Assembly: GCF_900104725.1 (NCBI RefSeq)
Contig: NZ_LT629758.1
Location: forward strand, 3,410,001-3,474,000
Source: Actinoplanes derwentensis
GTDB lineage: Bacteria > Actinomycetota > Actinomycetes > Mycobacteriales > Micromonosporaceae
Direction of reading: 5' to 3'
Length of the DNA: 64,000 bases
Positions 57,313 to 64,000 of the stretch are shown here, piece after piece. Each line of letters starts with the position of its first letter. The stretch's first letter is position 1. A model generated the notes under the pieces. It was given only the letters and a program-made list of their open reading frames with translations, did no database searches and was not told where the DNA came from. The position numbers were made by a program, and so were the translations under genes.

Positions 57313-58497
57313 TCAGGTTCCGGCGGGCGGGATGGGGTCGGCCACCGGAAAGGTGACGACCATCGCGACTCCGGGGTCGCGGGCCTCGGCGGAGGCCTGC
57401 CCGCCGTGGGCGGCGGCGAACTGGCGGACGATCCAGAGCCCGAGCCCGACCCCCTGCGCGCCCTCGGCGGCGAACTGGCTGAACAGGCGCGGGCGCAGGG
57501 TCTCCGGGATGCCGGGACCGTGGTCGCGGACTTCGAGCCGGTCGAACGCCCCGTCCCGGACCACACTGACGATCACCGGTGCTTTCCCGTACCGCAGGGC
57601 GTTGGTGATCAGGTTCAACAGGATCTGTTCGAAACGCTGTTTGTCGACGTAGAGGGTGATGTCCTCACCGACGTCGGCACGCACGTCGACGTCGTCGCGA
57701 ACGTACGATAAAGCGTCTTCGACCAGGGCATGTGCCGGATGGTGGGCGCGGTCGAGTTTGAGTTCGCCGGAACTGTCGATGCGGTGCACGTCGAGCAGGC
57801 CGTCGGCGAGGCGGGCGATGCGGGCGGTCTGGCGCAGGCCGGCGTCCAGCATGCGGGCGCTCTGGCCGGTGGCGGTCTCGCGCAGTTCTTCGAGCACCAC
57901 GCGTACGGTGCTCAGCGGTGCCCGTACGTCATGGGCCAAGGTGTTGATCATCGCGGTCCGCCACTGCTCGATCCGGGCCAGCCGGAGCCGGTCGTCGCGC
58001 AGGTGGCGAGCCTGGGCCTCGATCAGGAACGCGACGGCGAGCGCGGCCGGCAGCAGGATGAACGCGCTGCCGAGGATGATCGGCGGCTGGTCGGTGATGA
58101 TCAGCGGTACCAGGTAGGCGACCGTGGCCGGCAACGCGTAGGCGCCGAGGATCCAGCGCGGGAAGTGCAGGGCGGACCAGGCGTACAGCAGCACCAGGAA
58201 CGGCCCGGTCCCGGTCGCGACCCCACCGAACGACCAGGTGGAGAGCCCGAGCACGGCGAACGCGCCGAGTCCCGCCACGGCCGGCGAGTGCGGGTGCAGC
58301 CGCTCCCACGGCACGAGCAGCGTGACCAGGGCCAGCGCGGCGTCACAGAGGGCGACGACGAGCAACCGGCCGGAACCTCCCGGGTCGTTGAGAATGCCGA
58401 GCAGCGCCAGTAGCCCCGCCACGGCGAGGAGGACACCAGCTTGCCGGGCCGCAGCTCGCGGCCCGGTTCCCAGCAGTCGAAGCGGGCCGTTTTGCAC
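57313..58497 (-). CDS. Membrane sensor histidine kinase
   Basis: Sensor kinase of about 394 residues. Five to six hydrophobic segments (about 15-160) form a sensor without a visible extracellular domain. HisKA with INTLAHDVRAPL carries the phosphoacceptor near 190; the HATPase core has LITNALRYGKAP, RDHGPGIPE and GVGLGLWIVRQF. GTG 58497 is used; an open frame continues upstream over the Nudix gene in a different phase. Its response regulator is not adjacent. Confidence 0.88.
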   Translation of the reverse strand: MQNGPLRLLGTGPRAAARQAGVLLAVAGLLALLGILNDPGGSGRLLVVALCDAALALVTLLVPWERLHPHSPAVAGLGAFAVLGLSTWSFGGVATGTGPFLVLLYAWSALHFPRWILGAYALPATVAYLVPLIITDQPPIILGSAFILLPAALAVAFLIEAQARHLRDDRLRLARIEQWRTAMINTLAHDVRAPLSTVRVVLEELRETATGQSARMLDAGLRQTARIARLADGLLDVHRIDSSGELKLDRAHHPAHALVEDALSYVRDDVDVRADVGEDITLYVDKQRFEQILLNLITNALRYGKAPVIVSVVRDGAFDRLEVRDHGPGIPETLRPRLFSQFAAEGAQGVGLGLWIVRQFAAAHGGQASAEARDPGVAMVVTFPVADPIPPAGT

Positions 58498-58517
58498 AGT
58501 TTTCTGAGCATATAGCG

Positions 58518-58979
58518 TCAGTGTTTGAGCAGGCCCCCGACCCGAACCGCATCGACGTGCCCGGTCACCGGAAGCTCCCGGGCCAGCGCCAGACCGATAT
58601 CGACCAGCGACGACCGGGGCCGGCCGGGAACCTCCGCGACCGGGATCCAGGCCGGTTCGGTGGTGTCCCCGTTCAGCTCGCCCCGCAACGCGCCGCCGAC
58701 GATCCGAACCTGGTAGAAGACTCCGACGTTCTGATGGTCGCCGACCCCGGGCCCCAGCCGTTCCGCCTCCGGGACGACCCGCGAATCGACGCCGAGAAGC
58801 CGCTCCACCACCGCTTCGTAACCGGTCTCCTCGGAGACCTCCCGGGTCACCGCGTCGAACGGATCCTCCCCCGGCTCGACACCACCACCGGGCAGGGTCC
58901 AGTGCCCGCCTTTGAACCGGGTGATCAGCACCCGCTCGTCCTGGATACACACCGCGTACGCGGCCAGTCGCCGACTCAC
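58518..58979 (-). CDS. Nudix hydrolase
   Basis: Nudix pyrophosphohydrolase of 153 residues. The Nudix box GX5EX7REVXEEXGX is complete in the segment GGVEPGEDPFDAVTREV followed by SEETGY (about 33-55). It cleaves nucleoside diphosphate derivatives; the exact substrate is unknown. 20 bp upstream of the sensor kinase on the same strand, so possibly co-transcribed. Confidence 0.92.
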   Translation of the reverse strand: MSRRLAAYAVCIQDERVLITRFKGGHWTLPGGGVEPGEDPFDAVTREVSEETGYEAVVERLLGVDSRVVPEAERLGPGVGDHQNVGVFYQVRIVGGALRGELNGDTTEPAWIPVAEVPGRPRSSLVDIGLALARELPVTGHVDAVRVGGLLKH

Positions 58980-59010
58980 CCCGCGACCCTATCTGCTCTA
59001 CATTGCATTG

Positions 59011-59631
59011 ATGACCGCCGGTGAGATAGCGGTGATCGGGTCCGGGATCGGTGGACTGGCAGCGGCGATAGCCCTTCGGGCCAAGGGCCTTTCCGTTCGT
59101 GTGTACGAGCAGGCCGGCTCCCTGTCCGAGATCGGCGCCGGGGTGTCGCTCGGTGCCAACGGCATGCGGGTCCTCGACGCTCTGGGGCTGGGCGGGCCGG
59201 TCCGTGCGGTCTCCAGCAACCTGGCCCGCATCTGTTTCCACCACTGGCGGACCGGTGCCGTCGATTACCAGCATCCGATGGGCGACTGGTACGAGCAGCG
59301 GTTCGGCGGCCCGTTCCTCGGCATCCACCGGGCCGACTTCCACCGGGTGCTGCGGTCCGCCTTCGACAGCCTGGTGCACCTGAACCACCGCTGCACCGGC
59401 ATCCGGGAGACCACCGACGGCGTGCAGATGCTGTTCGCTGACGGCTCCAGCACCCGGAGATGGTCGCGTGGATTCACGGCTCCGACGCCGTCAGCGACCG
59501 GTGAGGAGCCGGTCGGGCCAGCTCGTCACGACCGCCGTCACTTCACGGCGCCGCTGGTGATGCCGGAGATGATTCGGCGCTGGGCTATCGCGAACGTGAC
59601 GATCAGCGGGAGGCTCATCAGGAGTACGTAG
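59011..59631 (+). pseudogene. 3'-truncated FAD-dependent monooxygenase
   Basis: The first 150 residues are a good FAD-binding domain of the salicylate hydroxylase/UbiH type: IAVIGSGIGGLAAAIALRAKG with GxGxxG at residues 10-15, then SEIGAGVSLGANGMRVLDALGL and GIHRADFHRVL. Near 59460, where the DG-containing second FAD motif and the other 200 residues should follow, the sequence turns to unrelated codons. The frame then runs 94 bp into the convergent permease gene. The rest of the gene is missing, so it is a remnant, probably cut when the sugar cluster was placed here. Confidence 0.65.
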
Positions 59632-60350
59632 GCGAAGATCAAGTGCCAGTTGTTCAGGTACAAGCCGGCGCTCGCCACCTGGAACAGGTTCAGCGGCAGG
59701 GTGTCGACGCGGCCGCCGATGACGAAGAAGGCGTAGAACACGTCGTTCCACACGTACAAGCAAATGAGGATCGTCGCTGTTGCCAGCACCGGGCGGAGCA
59801 GTGGCAGGACCACGCGACGGAAGACCGCGACCGGGCCGGCGCCGTCGATCTGGGCGGCCTCCTCCAGCGACGGCGGGATGGTGCGGACGAAACCGGTGAC
59901 GAAGAAGATCACCGTGGACAGGTAGATGCCGACGTAGACGCCGATCATGCCGGTCACGGTTCCGGCCAGGCCCAGCTGGCGCAGCAGCAGGACGACGGTG
60001 ACGACGGCCGGGGGCAGGATGATGCCGCTGATGCCGAGGGCGTAGAGGACCGCGGTCAGCCGGGATGTGCGCCGGGCCAGCACCCACGCCGCCATCGAAC
60101 CCAGGATCAGCACGACCGCCACGGTCGGCACCACGATCAGCAGGCTGCCGAACAACGCCGCCGGAATGTCCGCGTCGACCCACACCTGACGCAGGTTCTC
60201 CCACAGGTGCCAGGTGGACGGCGGTGACAGGTCGGGGTCGACGGCCTCGCCCTGGGACTTTCCGGCGGTGGCGACCACCAGCCACAGCGGCACCCCGATG
60301 ACGGCCGCGACCAGAAAAAGCGCGACGAAAGGTTGCAAGCGGCGGGTCAC
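59538..60350 (-). CDS. Sugar ABC permease (MalG-type) of the alpha-galactoside cluster
   Basis: Permease of 270 residues with six hydrophobic segments and the EAA loop LEEAAQIDGAGPVAVFRRVV at about 161-180. Ends in IAQRRIISGITSGAVK. GTG 60350 overlaps the stop of the upstream permease (GTGA). Works with the MalF-type protein. No ATPase lies in the cluster. Confidence 0.9.
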   Translation of the reverse strand: MTRRLQPFVALFLVAAVIGVPLWLVVATAGKSQGEAVDPDLSPPSTWHLWENLRQVWVDADIPAALFGSLLIVVPTVAVVLILGSMAAWVLARRTSRLTAVLYALGISGIILPPAVVTVVLLLRQLGLAGTVTGMIGVYVGIYLSTVIFFVTGFVRTIPPSLEEAAQIDGAGPVAVFRRVVLPLLRPVLATATILICLYVWNDVFYAFFVIGGRVDTLPLNLFQVASAGLYLNNWHLIFAYVLLMSLPLIVTFAIAQRRIISGITSGAVK

Positions 60351-61195
60351 AGCACCTCCTCCCTCTTGCGGAGCACGTAGATGACCGGGAACGCCATCAG
60401 CGCCACCAGCAGGAACAGCATCAGGCTCATGGTGGTGGCCTGCGCGAACAGTCCCTGGCCGAAGGTCCGGTAGATGAAGATGTTCAGGATCTCGGTGGTC
60501 CGGGCGGGGCCACCGCCGGTGGTGGCCTGCACGATGTCGAAACCGTTCATCGAACCGAGCAGCGCGGTCGCGACGTTGAACGTGACGGCCGGTGCCAGCA
60601 GCGGCACCCGGATCCTCCAGAAAGCCGTCCAGCGGGACGCCCCGTCGATGCTCGCGGCCTCGGTCACGTCGAGCGAGATCGTCTTCAGGCCGGCCAGGTA
60701 GATCAGCATGGACAGCCCCATCCACTTCCAGGCGTGGATCAGCGCGACCACCACGATCGTCCAGGTGGTGTCGGCCAGCAGCGTGGTGCCTTTGAACAGC
60801 GCCTGGAAGATGTAGCCGACGGCGAGCGCCGACATCAGCACCGGGATCAGGAAGAACGTGCGGGCGATCCGGTTGACGACCGTGTCGCGTTCCAGCAGCA
60901 CGGCCAGCAGGAAACCGAACAGGTTCTGAAAGACAGCGACGAGAACCGCGTAAACGAGGGTGATCCGCAATGCCCGGAACAGGGTGCCGTCCGAGGTCAG
61001 CTGGCTGAAGTTCTCGAAACCGACCGGGTTGATCGCGGCTTTGAAACCGGACCAGTCAGTGAACGCATAGATGAAGTTGAAGACGGTCGGCAGGAAGAAG
61101 AAGACGAGCAGCAGCCCGTACGCCGGAGCCAGGAACCAGAGGGGGTGGGTGCGCCGGTTGATGGTCCCCGGCGCACCCGTAACCAGAGTCGTCAC
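60347..61195 (-). CDS. Sugar ABC permease (MalF-type)
   Basis: Permease of 282 residues, six hydrophobic segments, EAA loop VTEAASIDGASRWTAFWRI at about 184-202. Overlaps the binding-protein stop (ATG 61195, stop 61192-61194). Forms the channel with the next permease. Probably an alpha-galactoside (raffinose/melibiose) importer because a GH36 gene precedes it. Confidence 0.9.
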   Translation of the reverse strand: MTTLVTGAPGTINRRTHPLWFLAPAYGLLLVFFFLPTVFNFIYAFTDWSGFKAAINPVGFENFSQLTSDGTLFRALRITLVYAVLVAVFQNLFGFLLAVLLERDTVVNRIARTFFLIPVLMSALAVGYIFQALFKGTTLLADTTWTIVVVALIHAWKWMGLSMLIYLAGLKTISLDVTEAASIDGASRWTAFWRIRVPLLAPAVTFNVATALLGSMNGFDIVQATTGGGPARTTEILNIFIYRTFGQGLFAQATTMSLMLFLLVALMAFPVIYVLRKREEVL

Positions 61196-62496
61196 TTCAA
61201 GTAACCGGCGGCCTTCGCGAGCTGTTCGAACTGATCCTGGGTGGCCTTGGCTACCTGTTCCGGAGTCATCGTTCCGGCGATCATGTCGGCCAGGTTGATG
61301 TAGAGGTCGGGGTTGGCGACGGCCAGGGCCTGCATGGATCCGACCGCGGTCGGCAGAGAGGCATGGACGTCCAGGAGCGCCTGGGGTACGCCGGCAGGGC
61401 TGGCGACCGCGGGCTGCAGCGAGATGGTGTTGCGGTCGGTGACGAAGCCCTGGTAACCCGGGCCCATCCAGTAGGCGAGCAGCTGACGGGCGGCCGCCTC
61501 GCGCTTGGTGTCGCCGGTCTTGAACGCGACGAGGGCGTTGGACTGGTCGGGGATGAACGTGCCGACGTTGCCGGACGGCGAGATCGGGAAGAAGCCGATC
61601 TTCGTGTTCAGTGTGGCGGTGTCGGACTTGGCCTGGAGCTGTCCGAAGAACGAGTTAACCTGCACCGCCATTGCCGCTTTACCGTCCAGCAGAGCCGTAC
61701 CCTGATCCTCGAATTTCGCGGTCTTGATGTCGCTGTTGAACAGCCCCTCCTTGATCAGCGAGTCGTAGGTCGCGATGGTCTTGACCACGTCCGGGTCGGT
61801 GAACTTCGCCTGACCGGAATTGATCCGGTCCCACAGCCCGGCCTTGGCGGCGTCGGCGAGTTGCACCTGCACCCACCATTGGGTGGCCCAGCGGTCGGCG
61901 CCCATCTCGTAGAACGGCGTGACCCCCTTGGTCTTCAGCGTCCGCGCGACGGTGACCATCTCGTCGAAGTTCTTCGGCGTCGCGGTGATGCCCTGGGCAG
62001 CGAAGACCTCCTTGTTGTAGTACACCCCCTCGACGGCCGGGCTGGTGATCAGCGCCGCGTACCGGGTGTCGTCGAGCAGCCCGGTGATGTCCTTCAGCGC
62101 CGGATCCAGCGAGGACAACCACGGCGCGCCGGTCAGCGGCTGCAGGTTGGACTTGGCGTTGATCGCGGTCAGCATCGAGGCGGTGGGCTGCCAGAACGCC
62201 AGGTCCGGCTTATCACCGGTGGCGACCTTGGTCTGCACACTCTGCTCGTACGGGTCGGGCACCGTGACGATCTCGACAGTCGCGCCGGTGGCCTGCTGGA
62301 ATCCGGCGACGACCGCTTTCGGGACGGTGTTGCTGTTCTGCGCGGCCCAGATGGTGAGCTTGACGCCGTCCAGTTCGGCGACCGGATCGGCCCAGGTCAC
62401 GGCACCCGTACCGGTGCCGCTGTCGGAGGCGGAGGGGTCGGAACAGGCGGTGAGGCCCAGGGTGAGGGCCGCGCCCAGTGCTATCCAGCGTTTCAT
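61192..62496 (-). CDS. Sugar-binding lipoprotein
   Basis: Extracellular solute-binding protein of 434 residues. The signal ends in the lipobox LTAC (about 16-19) in MKRWIALGAALTLGLTACS. CUT1-type features: KPDLAFWQPTASML, GVYYNKEVFAAQGI, FYEMGADRWATQWWVQV. ATG 62496 is used. It lies 11 bp after the GH36 gene in a single operon, so it captures the alpha-galactoside. Confidence 0.9.
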   Translation of the reverse strand: MKRWIALGAALTLGLTACSDPSASDSGTGTGAVTWADPVAELDGVKLTIWAAQNSNTVPKAVVAGFQQATGATVEIVTVPDPYEQSVQTKVATGDKPDLAFWQPTASMLTAINAKSNLQPLTGAPWLSSLDPALKDITGLLDDTRYAALITSPAVEGVYYNKEVFAAQGITATPKNFDEMVTVARTLKTKGVTPFYEMGADRWATQWWVQVQLADAAKAGLWDRINSGQAKFTDPDVVKTIATYDSLIKEGLFNSDIKTAKFEDQGTALLDGKAAMAVQVNSFFGQLQAKSDTATLNTKIGFFPISPSGNVGTFIPDQSNALVAFKTGDTKREAAARQLLAYWMGPGYQGFVTDRNTISLQPAVASPAGVPQALLDVHASLPTAVGSMQALAVANPDLYINLADMIAGTMTPEQVAKATQDQFEQLAKAAGYLK

Positions 62497-62507
62497 GGCG
62501 ATCCTTA

Positions 62508-64000
62508 TCAGGAGGTGCGGATCCGGAGGATCCGCGCGGCGTGCGGTGCGGAGGAGGCGGTGGTGGTCACGGTCAGCGAGCCGGTTTCGCCATTGATCTG
62601 GTACGCCCATTCAGGCAGCTGCCGCGGATACAGCACGTCGATGTCGGCTGTTGACACGTCCAGGTCCAGTTCGACCGAGTCGGGGGCCCCCGCGCGCCGC
62701 CAGATCCCCAGGTAGAGGGTGTCCCCGGTGCGGAGTCCGAGCGCGAGCCAGGTGTCGTCCCAGCCGGGCAGCCCGAGCGGCCACACCGGCACCGCGGTCG
62801 CCAGGTCGCCCCGAATCGAACGGAAGACCTCGACCCCGTCACGCACGGAACCGAACTGTCCGGGCGACATCGTGTCCAGCCGCCCGGAGAGATACAGGCG
62901 CCCGAGCAGGCCCGTGCACATCGTGAAGGCGATCTCCTCGTCGCTCATCTCCGGCTGCGGATAGGCCCAGCTGGCGGCCTGTTCCGGCAGGATCGCAAGG
63001 GGTGCCGAGACGGCGATCGGCGGGTACTTCGTGAAGTCCTGCTGGTCGCTTGTCGACTGGAGCTGCATCCGGCTGAGCAAGGCGTAGTCGGCGCGCATCC
63101 CGCCGGAGGCACAGTTCTCCAGGATCAGCCCCGGGTGCCGCTCGAACAGCCGGTCGAGCCAGTCCAGGTGAGCCCGGTTGTGGTCGAGCAGTCCGGCGCC
63201 GGGGCTGGCCACGGCCAGGTCGGTACCCGTACCCGGATCGATGTTGTAGTCGAGTTTGAAATAGCCGACACCGAACTGTTCGACGAGGCGGTCCACCACC
63301 TCGTCGAGGTGTGCCACGGCCGCCGGATGGCGCAGGTCGAGGTGGTAGCGACCGTGTTCGATCAGCCGCACGCCGCCCCGCTGCAGGAACGCCTCGGCGG
63401 GCAGTTTGCCGGCCATCGGGCTGCGGACGCCGATCACCTCGGGCTCCAGCCACAGGCCCGGAACCATGCCGAGTGATCGAATCTGGTCGACGACCTCGCC
63501 CAGCCCGCCGGGGAACCGGGTGGTGGACGGCTGCCACTCGCCCACGCTGTCCCACCAGTTGGTGTCGTTGTCGTACCAGCCGGCGTCGATGCAGAACACC
63601 TCGGCTCCGGCCGCCGCCGCCGCGTCGATCAGCGGCAGCAGTTTCGCCGTGGTCGGGTCGCCCATCAGCGTGTTCATGTAGTCGTTGAAGATCACCGGCA
63701 ACGCCGCCGCATCCGGATGAGGCCGCCGTAGAGCCCGCCGCTGCGCGGTGAGCGCGGCGGCCGCACCGTCCAGCCCCGACCCGAAACCGATCGAGGCGGG
63801 CACCGTGGTGAAGGACTCCCCCGGCAGCAGCGACCGCTGCCACTGGTGATCGATGTCGGTCGGCCCGAGCAGGGACAGGTAGGCGCCGTCGAGGCGCTCG
63901 CCGGTCTCCCACCGCCACGGCCCGTTGTTCTCCACCTGCCAGGCCACGGCATCGCCGGTCACCCGGTCGACGAGGACACCGGTCGGCTGGTGTGCGCCGG
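62508..64000 (-). CDS. GH36 alpha-galactosidase (5' end outside window)
   Basis: Family 36 alpha-galactosidase, at least 497 residues here and open to the window's right edge, so its N-terminal part lies beyond it. LWLEPEVIGVRSP, FKLDYNIDPG (the nucleophile Asp is in KLDYN), ENCASGGMRADYALL and TSDQQDF (the acid/base Asp would lie here) mark the TIM barrel, and the C-terminal beta-sandwich ends AARILRIRTS. The GTG at 63962 is internal: the same frame continues as HQPTGVLVDR upstream. No signal can be judged. It should cleave imported alpha-galactosides. Confidence 0.92.
   Translation of the reverse strand, partial: GAHQPTGVLVDRVTGDAVAWQVENNGPWRWETGERLDGAYLSLLGPTDIDHQWQRSLLPGESFTTVPASIGFGSGLDGAAAALTAQRRALRRPHPDAAALPVIFNDYMNTLMGDPTTAKLLPLIDAAAAAGAEVFCIDAGWYDNDTNWWDSVGEWQPSTTRFPGGLGEVVDQIRSLGMVPGLWLEPEVIGVRSPMAGKLPAEAFLQRGGVRLIEHGRYHLDLRHPAAVAHLDEVVDRLVEQFGVGYFKLDYNIDPGTGTDLAVASPGAGLLDHNRAHLDWLDRLFERHPGLILENCASGGMRADYALLSRMQLQSTSDQQDFTKYPPIAVSAPLAILPEQAASWAYPQPEMSDEEIAFTMCTGLLGRLYLSGRLDTMSPGQFGSVRDGVEVFRSIRGDLATAVPVWPLGLPGWDDTWLALGLRTGDTLYLGIWRRAGAPDSVELDLDVSTADIDVLYPRQLPEWAYQINGETGSLTVTTTASSAPHAARILRIRTS

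Noticed and set aside
57313..59388. A 691-residue version of the sensor kinase
   Set aside because: The added N-terminal part covers the Nudix gene in another frame and lacks any sensor-like sequence.
1..64000. tRNA, rRNA, CRISPR arrays, insertion sequences, prophage genes and large PKS/NRPS genes
   Set aside because: None was seen: no repeat-spacer arrays, transposases, integrases or modular synthases; the lone P450 cluster is not by itself a biosynthetic gene cluster.

Overview
The window is very GC-rich, its codons mostly end in G or C, GTG starts are common, and genes are packed with many 4-base ATGA/GTGA start-stop overlaps. Together with twin-arginine and lipoprotein substrate-binding proteins, an ECF sigma factor of the SigK type, an LpqY-SugABC-like importer and a CYP105-like P450, this points to a soil actinomycete. 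The Micromonosporaceae (Actinoplanes-like) are my best guess, by inference only. No rRNA, tRNA, CRISPR array, prophage or transposase was seen.

Layout. 0-8 kb: a MerR-HEAT regulator, a two-gene unit of unknown function, an ArsR regulator with a palindromic operator next to a luciferase-like oxidoreductase, a 1088-residue GAF/PAS sensor kinase, and an NAD(P)-binding oxidoreductase. 8-13 kb: an aquaporin-like gene running convergently, without a stop codon, into an lpqY-sugA-sugB-sugC trehalose-type ABC operon. 13-15.3 kb: a fasciclin protein, anti-sigma factor and ECF sigma factor sharing a SigK-type promoter. 15.3-26.9 kb: a glucuronoxylan utilisation locus (CE7 esterase and LacI regulator divergent from two permeases, a binding protein, GH39, a DUF624 membrane protein, GH42 and GH67). 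27-34.6 kb: a two-component pair with an odd kinase, a GPP34/RDD pair, two acetyltransferases, an unknown protein, and a Xre/membrane/MDR operon with direct-repeat operators.

34.7-44.5 kb: a GH35 beta-galactosidase whose operator spans the stop codon of the upstream kinase, a kinase/receiver pair, a GDSL hydrolase, a PHP phosphoesterase, a divergent TetR/SDR pair with two operators, a LamG-like secreted protein, a decayed F420-reductase-like gene, a second SGNH hydrolase and a small basic protein. 44.7-49.1 kb: a P450, ferredoxin, ferredoxin reductase and SDR operon preceded by four 11-bp direct repeats and an OmpR-type regulator. 49.1-59.6 kb: an AlkD-like protein, an MFS exporter, an unknown protein, a giant DUF4132 protein, a candidate BrnT/BrnA-like toxin-antitoxin pair, DUF402, a sensor kinase, a Nudix hydrolase and a truncated FAD monooxygenase. 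59.5-64 kb: a sugar importer with a GH36 alpha-galactosidase that runs off the right edge.

How it works together. The dominant theme is plant polysaccharide and oligosaccharide use. Three CUT1-type importers bring in sugars, and cytoplasmic glycosidases without signal peptides cleave them. Only one importer has its own ATPase (sugC), so the other two probably borrow a shared one. The most testable signals are the matching SigK-type promoters, the four-repeat array upstream of the P450 operon, and the paired operators at the TetR/SDR, Xre and GH35 loci.
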